DNA of 64,000 nucleotides from an uncultured Alteromonadaceae bacterium. Its GTDB lineage: Bacteria > Pseudomonadota > Gammaproteobacteria > Enterobacterales > Alteromonadaceae. Of the stretch, positions 19,711 through 29,718 are shown in pieces. The stretch lies in NCBI GenBank assembly GCA_913056495.1, contig CAJXMO010000003.1, positions 186,001-250,000 of the forward strand, read 5' to 3'. How positions within the stretch are numbered: position 1 is the stretch's first letter; each line of letters begins with the position of its first letter. The notes under the pieces are model-generated. The model was not told the DNA's origin. It ran no database searches and was given only the letters and a program-made list of their open reading frames with translations. A program made the translations under genes and the position numbers.

Positions 19711-20220
19711 TTAAACTTGTTTAAACCGAATAAAATGATAAAGCGGCACCAAGACAAAAATAGCAGCATACACGCCAAATACGACCAGCATCCACTGTGG
19801 CATGCTGTAACCTAAGAATTGCCAATCAATGGATGCACAATCACCACGTACCTCAAATAGTGCCGGAAACCAGACATCCGGTGCAAACCAGCTTGGAAAA
19901 TCCGGCATAAATGCACACCCGGCAAACGGGTTTGGATTTGTTTGAATTTCAACATGCTCAGCAGCTATCCTGTAACCCCATACCGAAAAGAATAAACCAG
20001 CCAGATAACTTAATGATCGGGTGTAAGTTTCTTTAGGAAATAATAATCCCGGTAAACAGGCTGCGAATATGCCCCATAACGCCAGTCGCTGGTAAATGCA
20101 TTTGATACAGGGTTCTAATCCCATGGCATATTGAAAATACAGCGCACATAGCTCTAACCCGATGACAGACAGAGTTAATAGTGCCCAGGCACTGCGCTTT
20201 TGATTAAACTTAACGGTCAC
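19711..20220 (-). CDS. dsbB: Disulfide bond formation protein B
   Basis: About 169 residues from a GTG at 20220, chosen because AAGGA lies 7 bp upstream; an ATG six codons earlier (20238) lacks a ribosome-binding site. The four-helix membrane protein has the two functional cysteine pairs: CIKC in the first periplasmic loop, and FAGC plus RGDC in the second. It reoxidises DsbA and passes electrons to quinone. E. coli DsbB is 176 residues, so the short start fits. It lies downstream of nhaB, as in several gammaproteobacteria. Confidence 0.93.
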   Translation of the reverse strand: MTVKFNQKRSAWALLTLSVIGLELCALYFQYAMGLEPCIKCIYQRLALWGIFAACLPGLLFPKETYTRSLSYLAGLFFSVWGYRIAAEHVEIQTNPNPFAGCAFMPDFPSWFAPDVWFPALFEVRGDCASIDWQFLGYSMPQWMLVVFGVYAAIFVLVPLYHFIRFKQV

Positions 20221-20248
20221 TGATGTTTCCTTTTTCATTCTGATCGTG

Positions 20249-20269
20249 TTGGCTGTCTTTCGCAGCCAA
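20249..20269 (-). other. Hairpin between nhaB and dsbB
   Basis: TTGGCTG and CAGCCAA form a perfect 7-bp stem with a 7-base loop just ahead of dsbB. It lacks a T-run and may be a partial attenuator or a processing site in an nhaB-dsbB message. Confidence 0.4.
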
Positions 20270-20313
20270 ATTAATAATATACTATTGAGCAATTTAACAA
20301 AAAATAGTTCAGC

Positions 20314-21897
20314 TTAATGGCTAGCTGATTCTGTTAACCCGGGCGCAGCGTTATGATGCTCTATTAAATTAATCTGATAAAACAAATCGGTCGCTTCGGG
20401 TAAAAAATACCAGGTAAATGCCAGACCAACTAGCGTTAATACCAGTGTATAGGGCAGTGCCATAAATACCATTCGCCCGTAAGATAAACGCAGTAGCGGC
20501 GAAATTGTACTGGTTAATAGAAACAGAAATGCAGCCTGGCCGTTAGGGGTCGCCACGCTGGGTAAATTCGTGCCTGTATTAATGGCAATCGCTAATAAAT
20601 CAAACTGGTCACGAGTAATTTGTCCGGTCAACCAGGCTTCTTTAACTTCAGTTATATAAATAGAGCCGACAAATACATTATCACTGACCATAGATAAGAA
20701 TCCATTTGCCAGATAAAAAACCGCTAACTGAGACCGTCCTTCAAATGTCAGTACCCACTCAATCACAGGCAGAAACAATTGCTGGTCAATAATAACCGCA
20801 ACAACGGCAAAGAAAACGCATAATAATGCCGTAAATGGCAATGATTCCTGAAATGCATGACCAATTTGATGTTCATCCGTTATGCCACACATACTGGTAG
20901 TCAAAATAATAATACTCAGGCCGATTAAACCCACAGTTGCTAAATGCAGGGCCAGTGCAATAATCAGCCAGACAGCAATGGCGGCCTGTATATAATATTT
21001 CGCAACATCCAGTTTGGTCTGTTTGGCATCCATGTATTTATCATAGTCAGTTAAAATCTTTCGAACTTTGTCTGGCAATTTAGCACCATAACCAAAAGTT
21101 TTAGTCTGTTCGAGTGCAAAGGTTGTCAGTAAACCACAAAACAGGACCGGAATGGTGACAGCGGACATACGCAAGAAAAACTCAAGAAATCCCCAATCAG
21201 CTTTAGCCGCAATGATCAGGTTTTGTGGTTCACCCACCATAGTTGTCACGCCACCCAGTGCGGTACCAATTGCCGCATGCATTAATAAATTACGTAAAAA
21301 TGCGCGAAAATCTTCAAGTTGTTGTTGGGATAAGGGCTCGATTTTAGAATCTTCAGTATGATCATGTTTGGCTGAAAAATCCTTACCGGATGCCACCTTA
21401 TGATAAATAGAATAAAAACCAACAGCGACACTGATAATCACGGCAATCACAGTTAATGCATCTAAAAACGCAGATAAAACCGCTGAGGCACAGACAAAAG
21501 CTAAAGATAGCCGGGTTTTCGAACGCACATTGATGAGTAACTTGGTAAATAAAAACAGTAGGAGTTGCTTCATAAAGTAGATGCCGGCAACCATAAAAAT
21601 TAAGAGTAGCAAGACTTCAATGTTACTCTCTATTTCATGCATAACATGATCAATTGACGTCATGCCAATCGCAACTGCTTCAATAATTAATAGACCTCCG
21701 GGTTGCAGAGGATAGCATTTAAGCGCCATCACCAGAGTGAATATAAATTCAATTACCAACAGCCAGCCTGCAACATAGGGTGACAAATAAAATATAATTG
21801 GATTAATAATTAAAAAGGTGATGATAAGTTGCTTATACCAGTTAGGTGAATTACCTAAAAAGTTTTTAATAAAAGCGTGTGGCAGACTTGTTGGCAT
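20314..21897 (-). CDS. nhaB: Na+/H+ antiporter NhaB
   Basis: 527 residues with about a dozen hydrophobic segments, close to the family length. It starts with the typical NhaB N-terminus ([20 protein letters not shown]) and contains [16 protein letters not shown] and [11 protein letters not shown]. It exports sodium in exchange for protons at the inner membrane, fitting a marine lifestyle. The dsbB gene follows 94 bp downstream on the same strand. Confidence 0.95.
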   Translation of the reverse strand: MPTSLPHAFIKNFLGNSPNWYKQLIITFLIINPIIFYLSPYVAGWLLVIEFIFTLVMALKCYPLQPGGLLIIEAVAIGMTSIDHVMHEIESNIEVLLLLIFMVAGIYFMKQLLLFLFTKLLINVRSKTRLSLAFVCASAVLSAFLDALTVIAVIISVAVGFYSIYHKVASGKDFSAKHDHTEDSKIEPLSQQQLEDFRAFLRNLLMHAAIGTALGGVTTMVGEPQNLIIAAKADWGFLEFFLRMSAVTIPVLFCGLLTTFALEQTKTFGYGAKLPDKVRKILTDYDKYMDAKQTKLDVAKYYIQAAIAVWLIIALALHLATVGLIGLSIIILTTSMCGITDEHQIGHAFQESLPFTALLCVFFAVVAVIIDQQLFLPVIEWVLTFEGRSQLAVFYLANGFLSMVSDNVFVGSIYITEVKEAWLTGQITRDQFDLLAIAINTGTNLPSVATPNGQAAFLFLLTSTISPLLRLSYGRMVFMALPYTLVLTLVGLAFTWYFLPEATDLFYQINLIEHHNAAPGLTESASH

Positions 21898-22299
21898 TGT
21901 TGTTTCCTGTGTATGTGCTTATAAATTATTATTTTTGGAATTTTTATTAATATTATTGCTCTAAGTAGGGCGTGTTTATCTTGGCTTATCAAAAATAATA
22001 CAAAGATTCACGCACCCTAGGCAACATAACTGAGTTCATTTTGATATATAAAGTCGACTTTTTTTGTTTAAGTGCTTTTCAGGCGTAAGCCAAACAGTAA
22101 AGCTTCTTTATTTCAAATCCTGTAAATACAGATTCAGTTAGCTCAGAATACATCAATTGCAGTGTATTGTGTGAAAACCATACAGCTTGTTTTAAAAATA
22201 AAGGTAAAAGGTCGATTGACTCTCGTTTAACTATAGGATTTAGATACAAAATTAGCTATAGTTTTGGCAAAAATGCGTGGTCAAATCAGAGGACATTAT
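21898..22299. promoter_or_regulatory. Intergenic region between divergent nhaB and lolC
   Basis: An AT-rich 400-bp gap with no credible gene on either strand. Nearest lolC is TTGACT (22216-22221) with TAGATA (22241-22246) 19 bp later, a possible promoter. Nothing else recognisable. Confidence 0.4.
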
Positions 22300-23535
22300 T
22301 TGTTTTATCCAACTAGTTTATTTATTGCTCACAGATACAGTCGTGGCCACCAGTCAAACAAGTTCGTTTCTTTTATTACTTTCTTTTCTGTTGCTGGAAT
22401 TAGTTTAGGGGTGATTGCCCTAATTACAGTGATTTCGGTGATGAACGGATTTGAAAGTGAACTTAAAAAACGCATTCTGGGTGTCATCCCTCATATGGTT
22501 GTTCAGTTTCAGGATACCCGCGCGGAACAAATCGATATTAATATCGAGCAGCTCAATCAACAAGCGAATGTGATTGGTGTAACGCCGTTTGAACAGCAGA
22601 CTGGGCTGGTACAGTCCGCTCAGGATATGCGGGCTATCTATGTGCAGGGGATAGATCCGACAGAATCTGCAAAGTACTCGATTATTGCGCAAAATATCGT
22701 TTACGGAGATTTTTTCAATTTAACACCAAGAAATTATCAAGTCGTAATCGCTCAGCAACTGGCCAATCAACTCGATGTCAGAGTCGGTGATAAAATCAGA
22801 GTCATGCTGGCAAAAGGCAGCCGTTACACGCCTATGGGCAGAATGCCTTCTCAGCGTAATTTTACCGTGACCGCCATATTTAATGCAGGGTCAGATGCCG
22901 ATGCGAATGTGATATTGGTGAATATTCAGGACTTAAATCGTTTATTACGTCAGTCTCCCGAACAGGTCAACAGTGTTCGTTTGTATCTGGATGATGCCTT
23001 TAACCTGAGTCAGGTTAAACAGCGTTTGCTTAGCGAACAGCAAAACTGGCAAATTACAGACTGGCGTCAGACTCAGGGAGAATTGTTCGAAGCGGTTAAA
23101 ATGGAAAAAAATATGATGTGGTTAATGCTTGCCCTAATTATTGCCGTGGCGACTTTTAATATTGTTTCTGCACTGGTTATGGTGGTCAACGATAAGCGAA
23201 TTGAAATCGCATCACTCAAAACGATTGGGATGACAAACTCACAACTGGTCATGGTATTTATTATCCAGGGAATGTACAAAGGATGTATTGGCGCTGTTAT
23301 CGGCACTTTAGTTGGGGTTATTCTGAGTGTTAACCTGAATAATATTTTATCCGTGCTCGGAATTGGTATATTTGCAAACCCGGCTTATGCCATGCAGGGA
23401 CTGCCGATTGATTTACACTGGCATCAGGTTATTGTAATTGCCTTGTCAGCCATTTTTATGAGCTTTTTAGCAACGATTTATCCGGCATTTAGAGCGGCCA
23501 AAACTAACCCGGCTGAGATTTTAAGATATGAATAA
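22300..23535 (+). CDS. lolC: Lipoprotein-releasing ABC transporter permease LolC
   Basis: About 411 residues from a TTG at 22300. This start is preferred over one 12 codons upstream because AGAGGA lies 6 bp before it and LolC/E proteins typically begin FYPxSLFIxxRYSR. It has an N-terminal membrane helix, a large periplasmic domain and three C-terminal helices of the FtsX-like permease fold, ending in ATIYPAFRAAKTNPAEILRYE. With LolD and LolE it extracts lipoproteins from the inner membrane and hands them to LolA. It overlaps lolD by 8 bp. Confidence 0.92.
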   Translation: MFYPTSLFIAHRYSRGHQSNKFVSFITFFSVAGISLGVIALITVISVMNGFESELKKRILGVIPHMVVQFQDTRAEQIDINIEQLNQQANVIGVTPFEQQTGLVQSAQDMRAIYVQGIDPTESAKYSIIAQNIVYGDFFNLTPRNYQVVIAQQLANQLDVRVGDKIRVMLAKGSRYTPMGRMPSQRNFTVTAIFNAGSDADANVILVNIQDLNRLLRQSPEQVNSVRLYLDDAFNLSQVKQRLLSEQQNWQITDWRQTQGELFEAVKMEKNMMWLMLALIIAVATFNIVSALVMVVNDKRIEIASLKTIGMTNSQLVMVFIIQGMYKGCIGAVIGTLVGVILSVNLNNILSVLGIGIFANPAYAMQGLPIDLHWHQVIVIALSAIFMSFLATIYPAFRAAKTNPAEILRYE

Positions 23536-24232
23536 GCCTTTATATGAATGTAGAAATATCTGTAAACAGTACCATGACGGTTCAGCAGATATTAGTGTTT
23601 TAAATAATTTGAATCTGACTTTGTCAGCTGCGGAAAATGTCGCTATTGTCGGTCAGTCCGGCTCTGGTAAAAGCAGTTTGTTACACATTATGGGCGCTTT
23701 GGATTCACCAACAAGCGGCCAGGTACTGTTTAAAGGTGAAGATATTAATCAGCTCTCTGAGCAAAAACAGGCGTTGTTCCGTAATCAGAATTTAGGGTTT
23801 GTTTATCAGTTTCATCATTTGCTGGGTGAATTCAGTGCACTTGAAAATGTGGTGATGCCGTTACTCATTGCGAAACGACCTTTGGCACAGGCTCAGAATC
23901 AGGCCAAAGCTATGTTAGAAAGAGTCGGATTGTCACACAGGTTAAAACATAAACCCAGCGAATTATCCGGTGGTGAACGCCAAAGAGTTGCCATTGCCAG
24001 AGCGCTGGTCCATCAGCCGGATATTGTGCTAGCTGATGAACCGACAGGGAATTTAGATGCAGAAAATGCAGCCGCCGTTTTTGATTTGATTTTGCAATTG
24101 AAAAATGAGCTGTCGACCTGTTTTGTTTTTGTGACTCATGATTTAAATCTGGCAAATAAAATGGATCGCCAGTTAAAACTCAGTCAGGGTCAGTTGTCTC
24201 AACTTAATGCAGAAGTGATCGAGCATGTTTAA
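23528..24232 (+). CDS. lolD: Lipoprotein-releasing system ATP-binding protein LolD
   Basis: 234 residues, full length. Walker A GQSGSGKSS (42-50), signature LSGGERQRVAIARA, Walker B IVLADEPTGNLD and the switch histidine in FVTHD. It powers lipoprotein release by LolCE at the cytoplasmic face. Both ends overlap neighbours (8 bp with lolC, 8 bp with lolE), so the operon is tightly coupled. Confidence 0.95.
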   Translation: MNKPLYECRNICKQYHDGSADISVLNNLNLTLSAAENVAIVGQSGSGKSSLLHIMGALDSPTSGQVLFKGEDINQLSEQKQALFRNQNLGFVYQFHHLLGEFSALENVVMPLLIAKRPLAQAQNQAKAMLERVGLSHRLKHKPSELSGGERQRVAIARALVHQPDIVLADEPTGNLDAENAAAVFDLILQLKNELSTCFVFVTHDLNLANKMDRQLKLSQGQLSQLNAEVIEHV

Positions 24233-25469
24233 TTCACTGGCACTGCAAATCGGTGTCCGTTATGCCAGAAGTCAGGCAAAAAACCGCTTTATTCGTTTTA
24301 TATCGGCTTCATCTACAATCGGTATAGCACTTGGTGTCTGTGTGCTAATTTGGGTGCTATCGGCTATGAATGGCTTTGAAAATGAGCTTAAAAATCGCTT
24401 ATTGTCTATTGTTCCTCATGTTGAGTTTAGCAGTGTGGATGCGAGTGGAATTCAAAACTGGCGGCAAATTGCGCAGCAAATTAATCAGCATGAAGAGGTA
24501 TTAGGTGTCGCGCCTTTTATTCGTTTTAGTGGTTTGATTCAGTATAGCGATGAATTAAAACCCGTTGAAATAAGAGGTATTGACTGGCAAGCCGAGCAAG
24601 CTGTTTCAGATTTGGTGCAATATGTTAAACCTGAATATATAGCGAATTTTAAGCGCGAAGAGGGCTTGATTCTGGGGATTAGCTTGGCTGAATCTTTAAA
24701 TCTGAAGGTGGGTGACAGTGTTCAGATACTGGTGCCTCAGGTCGATAAGAATAAGCGACTATTATCTCCGAAACTGTTGAATTTAAAGCTTGTGGGGGTG
24801 CTGGAATCCGGTGGTCAGTTAGATCATACATTTGGTTTTACGCAACTTGATGTAGCCGCGCAGGCAACTGGTTGGACTTTGGGTGTGCAAGGCATTCGAC
24901 TCAAGATTGATGATGTTTTTAACGCTGCCAAAATCGCGCGCGAAATCGGTTATACCTTACCGGTTTATGTTTATGTACAGGATTGGACTCGCCAGTACGG
25001 CCATGTATACAACGATATTCAACTGGTGCGTAGCATCATGTATATTATTCTGGCCCTGGTCATTGCCGTTGCCTGTTTTAATATTGTTTCAACACTGGTT
25101 ATGGCCGTTAATGAAAAACAGGGTGATATTGCGATTTTAAGAACCATGGGTATGGCTAAATCGAACATAGTGCAAACTTTTATGCTGCAAGGTTTGTATC
25201 ATGGTTTGTTGGGCACTTCTGTTGGCGTGATCTTAGGCGTGTTAGGTGGGCTTTATTTAGGCGATTTTATTGCCCTGATTGAAAACCTGTTTGGCTTTCA
25301 CTTATTATCCGGCGATATCTATTTTATCGATTTTTTACCGACCAAATTAAACTGGCATGATGTCTGGATAACCGCAAGTGTCGCGATTGTTATGTCACTG
25401 GTTGCCACCATTTATCCATCACTCAAAGCCGCTCGGGTGGAACCAGCTCAGGTGGTCGGAAAAGTATAA
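24225..25469 (+). CDS. lolE: Lipoprotein-releasing ABC transporter permease LolE
   Basis: 414 residues, the same length as E. coli LolE. Same layout as LolC: an N-terminal helix, a periplasmic domain of about 220 residues, and three C-terminal helices with ACFNIVSTLVMAVNEKQGDIAILRTMGM. Third gene of lolCDE; LolE binds the lipoprotein substrate. Assignment as E rather than C follows operon order and length. Confidence 0.92.
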   Translation: MFNSLALQIGVRYARSQAKNRFIRFISASSTIGIALGVCVLIWVLSAMNGFENELKNRLLSIVPHVEFSSVDASGIQNWRQIAQQINQHEEVLGVAPFIRFSGLIQYSDELKPVEIRGIDWQAEQAVSDLVQYVKPEYIANFKREEGLILGISLAESLNLKVGDSVQILVPQVDKNKRLLSPKLLNLKLVGVLESGGQLDHTFGFTQLDVAAQATGWTLGVQGIRLKIDDVFNAAKIAREIGYTLPVYVYVQDWTRQYGHVYNDIQLVRSIMYIILALVIAVACFNIVSTLVMAVNEKQGDIAILRTMGMAKSNIVQTFMLQGLYHGLLGTSVGVILGVLGGLYLGDFIALIENLFGFHLLSGDIYFIDFLPTKLNWHDVWITASVAIVMSLVATIYPSLKAARVEPAQVVGKV

Positions 25470-25492
25470 AGGCTATCAGCTAGATAAATCAG

Positions 25493-25518
25493 GCTCAGGA
25501 TGAGGCTTTATCCTGAGC
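25493..25518 (+). terminator. Hairpin after lolE inside the end of the DUF3081 gene
   Basis: GCTCAGGAT and ATCCTGAGC pair perfectly (9 bp, 8-base loop), followed after four bases by AATTTTT on the plus strand. It likely terminates lolCDE although it lies within the last codons of the convergent gene. Confidence 0.6.
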
Positions 25519-25779
25519 TACAAATTTTTCGCGGTAAATCTGAGTCAGTTTATCAATAAAGTCTTCGGCTTCCAGTCCGCTTTTGTAATCCATCTGATAA
25601 CTTTGATGAAACCCTAAAGCCAGAGTGACATGATTATCCCGGATGCTGACGTTGTACCCCTCGGGATCGCTCGATGCGATCAGTCCGCCGTAGTGCCAAC
25701 CGTCCTCTTTTTCTATGCCTTTTTCCTGAATAATTGCCAATACACGATAAATCATCTTACTATCAAGACTGTTTTTCAT
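25495..25779 (-). CDS. DUF3081-like small protein
   Basis: 94 residues, soluble, no signal peptide. The pattern (a helical start, then EDGWHYGGLIASSDPEGYNVSIRD, then hydrophobic strands) resembles the DUF3081 family of Vibrio, Shewanella and Alteromonas, whose function is unknown. AAAGGAGCTGATT precedes the ATG, an excellent ribosome-binding site. Family assignment is from memory of the pattern. Confidence 0.68.
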   Translation of the reverse strand: MKNSLDSKMIYRVLAIIQEKGIEKEDGWHYGGLIASSDPEGYNVSIRDNHVTLALGFHQSYQMDYKSGLEAEDFIDKLTQIYREKFVAQDKASS

Positions 25780-25851
25780 AATCAGCTCCTTTAATTTATA
25801 ATGATTTAGCTATAGTTACTCATTATAGTTGGGGACAGATCAGAAATAAAA

Positions 25852-25880
25852 AAGCCCCGACTAAAAAATAGTCAGGGCTT
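25852..25880 (-). terminator. Rho-independent terminator of lolB-ispE-prs
   Basis: On the minus strand AAGCCCTGACTA pairs with TAGTCGGGGCTT (one G-T pair), followed by TTTTATTT. It lies 32 bp after the prs stop. Confidence 0.85.
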
Positions 25881-25911
25881 TATTCATCTCAATCAGAATT
25901 TTTGTGCTGAA

Positions 25912-26859
25912 TTAGCCTTCAAACATCGCTGAAATAGATTCTTCATTGCTCACGCGGCGAATTGCTTCAGCTAGCATAGAGCTCAGCGTCATAGGCTCAA
26001 CTTTATCAAGCTTAGCCATTTCAGGTGCCAGAGGGATGCTGTCTGTTACAATCAGCTTGTCGATTTGTGAATCACGAATATTTTCAACAGCATTACCAGA
26101 GAAAACGGGATGAGTCGCATAGGCATAAACCTGACGTGCGCCTTTTTCTTTTAGTGCAGAAGCAGCTTTAGATAAAGTGCCACCTGTGTCTATCATGTCA
26201 TCAACAATAATACAGTCCCGGCCTTCAATATCACCAATGATATGCATCACCTGAGCAACGTTAGCACGCGGACGACGTTTGTCGATAATCGCTAAATCAC
26301 AATCATCAAACTGTTTTGCAATGGCACGGGCGCGCACGACACCACCAATATCCGGAGAAACAATAACCGGATTCTCAAACTTTTGCTCGCGCATATGATC
26401 AAGCAAAATCGGACTGCCAAATACATTATCAACCGGTACATCAAAGAACCCCTGAATTTGTTCAGCATGCAGGTCAACTGTCATAACACGGTCAACTCCG
26501 ACATTTGATAAGAAATCTGCGATAACTTTTGCAGTAATAGGTACACGAGCAGAACGAACACGTCTGTCCTGACGGGCGTAACCAAAATAAGGAATTACCG
26601 CAGTGATACGGCCAGCTGATGCTCGGCGTAGTGCATCAATCATGACAATTAATTCCATTAAATTGTCATTGGTAGGCGCGCAAGTTGACTGGATAATAAA
26701 AACATCGGCACCGCGAACGTTTTCGTTTATCTGAACGCTAATCTCACCATCACTAAAACGGCCAACTACAGCCGAACCCAGCTTAGTGTATAGGCGATTT
26801 GCAATTCTTTGAGCCAGTTCAGGGGTTGCGTTTCCTGTGAAAATTTTCATATCAGGCAC
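25912..26859 (-). CDS. prs: Ribose-phosphate pyrophosphokinase
   Basis: 315 residues, as in E. coli. It has [17 protein letters not shown], the metal and ribose-phosphate segment, and the PRPP-binding loop [12 protein letters not shown]. It makes PRPP from ribose-5-phosphate and ATP for nucleotide, histidine and tryptophan synthesis. Last gene of the lolB-ispE-prs cluster, 75 bp after ispE, followed by a clear terminator. Confidence 0.97.
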   Translation of the reverse strand: MPDMKIFTGNATPELAQRIANRLYTKLGSAVVGRFSDGEISVQINENVRGADVFIIQSTCAPTNDNLMELIVMIDALRRASAGRITAVIPYFGYARQDRRVRSARVPITAKVIADFLSNVGVDRVMTVDLHAEQIQGFFDVPVDNVFGSPILLDHMREQKFENPVIVSPDIGGVVRARAIAKQFDDCDLAIIDKRRPRANVAQVMHIIGDIEGRDCIIVDDMIDTGGTLSKAASALKEKGARQVYAYATHPVFSGNAVENIRDSQIDKLIVTDSIPLAPEMAKLDKVEPMTLSSMLAEAIRRVSNEESISAMFEG

Positions 26860-26934
26860 GGTAATAAACCTCGGGCAATATTAATAATATGGTACTTACA
26901 AATTAAGCCAAGTATAGCTTGCTTGGCTCAAAGG

Positions 26935-27783
26935 CTAAAAATGTTCCGCTATAAAAGCGTGAACCGGTGAAGTATTCAGAGTGTTAACAACATAAGCATT
27001 AATATCTTCTGGAGCTAACTCAGCTACCTGTTGTGCATGTTCCTGATTATCGAACAAGGCGAAACAAGCCGCACCTGACCCTGTCATTCTGGATGGCGCG
27101 TATTCTATCAACCAGTGTAAGGTTTTGGCAACCGGTGCAAAGCGTGCTTTTGCAATAGATTCAAAGTCATTGCCTGTTTTTTCGAACGAATACTGTGCAA
27201 AATCCATTGTTGCGGTATTTCTCGGCAAGTCTTTATCCGCAAATAAAGCTGCGGTTGATACATGACAATTTTTGGCAATAGCGAGCAACAAAGTTTGCTC
27301 TGTTACTTGCGTTGGATACAAAAATTCACCTATACCTTCAGCAAAAGCGGTTTGTCCGCGCACAAAAACAGGCACATCAGCGCCTAGCTTAACGCCAATT
27401 TCAGCAAGCAACTCAATAGATAAATTAAGCTGCCATAATTGGTTTAATATCAGTAAAGTTGTGGCGCAATTAGATGAGCCGCCACCCAAACCGGCACCTG
27501 CCGGAATTTTTTTATCAATACTGATGGTTATACCAAAACCTTGCTGATTATAGGGCATTAATGATTGTGCTGCTTTATAAATTAAATTTTGTTCAGCCGG
27601 GATATCCAGTAAATCACCGGTCAGTTCAATTTTTCCGGTTTGGGTTAAACTAAAGTGCATTTCATCCGCTAAATCGATAAATTGAAATAGAGTTTGCAAT
27701 TCATGGTAGCCATTTTCACGTTGACCTGTGATATGTAAAAACCAATTTATTTTCGCTGGTGATAAACAACTAATGTTGGTCAT
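26935..27783 (-). CDS. ispE: 4-diphosphocytidyl-2-C-methyl-D-erythritol kinase
   Basis: 282 residues, GHMP kinase family. The ATP-binding glycine-rich motif PAGAGLGGGSSN and the N-terminal SPAKINWFLHI with its catalytic lysine are intact, and the C-terminal TGSGAACFALF is present. It phosphorylates CDP-methylerythritol in the non-mevalonate isoprenoid pathway. The start overlaps the lolB stop by 4 bp. Confidence 0.95.
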   Translation of the reverse strand: MTNISCLSPAKINWFLHITGQRENGYHELQTLFQFIDLADEMHFSLTQTGKIELTGDLLDIPAEQNLIYKAAQSLMPYNQQGFGITISIDKKIPAGAGLGGGSSNCATTLLILNQLWQLNLSIELLAEIGVKLGADVPVFVRGQTAFAEGIGEFLYPTQVTEQTLLLAIAKNCHVSTAALFADKDLPRNTATMDFAQYSFEKTGNDFESIAKARFAPVAKTLHWLIEYAPSRMTGSGAACFALFDNQEHAQQVAELAPEDINAYVVNTLNTSPVHAFIAEHF

Positions 27784-28421
27784 TGATTAATATTTTCCCA
27801 CTGATTAATTTGCAGAATTACGGTTAGATTAGTGGTTTGGCATTTTATTTTATGAGGCACCTGAATATTACCCAGTGGCTGGTAACTTAAATAATTGAGT
27901 GCCCATTGCTGAGTTGGGCTGGTGCGCACAATCACTTTTTTGGGTAAACCATCCGGGTGAAAAGTTGCGATAACGCCATTGTGCAGACCTTTTACCCAAT
28001 TGGATAAGGCGTTAATGGGTAATTGCCAGCCAATCTGGTTTGCAATTAATTGCTCAGGCGCATTTGATTGGTAATATTCGCCGTCAGCTTTAATTTCGAT
28101 GTACTCCGGAGTACCGGATATATCAGCAACCTGAATGCCTAAATAAGTGCTCAACTGAATATCGTAGGCGAGTTGATCCTGTTGCCAGTAAAAAGTGGCA
28201 CTTTTATTATTGCCCGGAACTTTAATCGCCATTTTGCCCGAAATGGTAAATTGTCTGATTTGTGACGGATGCGTTAAGTTCTCAACCTCAACATTTTGCT
28301 GCAAACTTGAGCAAGCTTGTAAAAACAAAACAAAAAAGATTAAACTTAGTCGATTCAATTCGCTAAAGGCTTTCAATCTGCGTGTCCATCTCGTAAAATT
28401 ACTGTCTTTCCAGTTTCTCAT
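27780..28421 (-). CDS. lolB: Outer membrane lipoprotein receptor LolB
   Basis: 213 residues from the first ATG. A lipobox LQAC sits at residues 34-37, followed by a beta-rich domain typical of LolB (GKMAIKVPGNNKSATFYWQQ). LolB accepts lipoproteins from LolA and inserts them in the outer membrane. The 36-residue leader is long; a TTG at 28376 would give a normal signal peptide (KAFSELNR plus hydrophobic core) and free room for the divergent hemA promoter. Low sequence conservation is usual for LolB; the ispE-prs and hemA context makes it secure. Confidence 0.85.
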   Translation of the reverse strand: MRNWKDSNFTRWTRRLKAFSELNRLSLIFFVLFLQACSSLQQNVEVENLTHPSQIRQFTISGKMAIKVPGNNKSATFYWQQDQLAYDIQLSTYLGIQVADISGTPEYIEIKADGEYYQSNAPEQLIANQIGWQLPINALSNWVKGLHNGVIATFHPDGLPKKVIVRTSPTQQWALNYLSYQPLGNIQVPHKIKCQTTNLTVILQINQWENINQ

Positions 28422-28452
28422 AGTTTTTAATTAGGCGAACAAAGAAGTTTCA

Positions 28453-29709
28453 ATGGCATTATTTTCTTTCGGTATTAGCTACAAAACAGCTCCGGTTAGT
28501 ATACGGGAGAAAGTTTCTTTTTCTACTGAGCAAGTTGTTGATTGTGTTTTAGAGCTCAAACAACAAGGTATTGCAGAAGAAGCGGTTGTCGTTTCAACCT
28601 GTAACCGAACAGAAGTTTACCTGACTAGCAAACAATTTGATAGACAAACCGCATTGGACTGGTTAACAAAAACACATGGTGTTGATACCCAAAATTTAAG
28701 TGACTGTTTGTATTTTTATCAGGAATCAGACAGTGTTCGTCATTTAATGCAGGTGGCCTGTGGTTTAGATTCTATGGTTCTGGGCGAGCCACAAATTTTA
28801 GGTCAGTTAAAGCAGGCCTACGCAGTGGCGGATCAACATAGATTTATCGGTGGACCGCTTTCAAAACTGTTTCAGATGACTTTTTCGGTCGCTAAAGATG
28901 TCAGAACTAATACCGAAATTGGTGAATCAGCGGTTTCAGTTGCCTTTGCTGCTGTGAGTTTGGCAAAACAGATATTTGCCGATTTAGCCAAAGCAAAAGT
29001 ATTGTTGGTCGGGGCTGGTGAAACCACTGAATTGGTTGCCCGTCACTTATACGATTCCGGTGCCCGTCAGTTAACTGTTGCTAACCGGAGTGTGCAGCGC
29101 GCCGAAAATATGGCAACAGAGTTTAATGCCGAGGTCGCAACACTATCGCAAATTCCGGATCTGTTAACCGAAGTTGATATTGTCGTTAGTTCAACGGCCA
29201 GTACATTGCCACTGATAGGTAAAGGCATGGTAGAAAATGCGATTAAGCAGCGTCGAAACCGGCCTATTTTTATGGTTGATTTAGCCGTGCCACGAGATAT
29301 AGAAACTCAGGTCAATGACATAGACAATATCTATTTATATACAGTTGATGATTTGCAAGGTATAGTGCAGCGCAATCAGCAAAAACGCATTGCAGCGGCT
29401 GAAAAAGCGCAGGTTATTATAGATAACGAAGTTGAAAGCTATCAGCAGTGGTTAAAATCACTTGAATCAGTGGATTATGTCCGAAACTACCGGGCACAAG
29501 CTGAAAAAGTCAAAGACGCTTTATTACAGCGCGCATTAAATCAGTTAGAGCAGGGCGCTGAAGCAGAAAAAGTCCTGACTGAACTGAGTAATAAACTAAC
29601 CAATCAATTGGTTCATACGCCAACCGTAGCGTTAAGAGCTGCAGCCAGCTCAGACAATAAAACAAATATCGAATTTTTAGCCGAACATCTTGGCGTTAAT
29701 CCAGAGTAA
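28453..29709 (+). CDS. hemA: Glutamyl-tRNA reductase
   Basis: 418 residues. The catalytic Cys50 is in VVSTCNRTEVY, followed by MVLGEPQILGQLKQAY and the NADPH domain with VLLVGAGETTELVARHL. It reduces glutamyl-tRNA to glutamate-1-semialdehyde, the committed step of haem synthesis. First gene of hemA-prfA-prmC. Only 31 bp separate it from the annotated lolB start, so its promoter must overlap the lolB 5' region. Confidence 0.96.
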   Translation: MALFSFGISYKTAPVSIREKVSFSTEQVVDCVLELKQQGIAEEAVVVSTCNRTEVYLTSKQFDRQTALDWLTKTHGVDTQNLSDCLYFYQESDSVRHLMQVACGLDSMVLGEPQILGQLKQAYAVADQHRFIGGPLSKLFQMTFSVAKDVRTNTEIGESAVSVAFAAVSLAKQIFADLAKAKVLLVGAGETTELVARHLYDSGARQLTVANRSVQRAENMATEFNAEVATLSQIPDLLTEVDIVVSSTASTLPLIGKGMVENAIKQRRNRPIFMVDLAVPRDIETQVNDIDNIYLYTVDDLQGIVQRNQQKRIAAAEKAQVIIDNEVESYQQWLKSLESVDYVRNYRAQAEKVKDALLQRALNQLEQGAEAEKVLTELSNKLTNQLVHTPTVALRAAASSDNKTNIEFLAEHLGVNPE

Positions 29710-29718
29710 AACTTCCAA

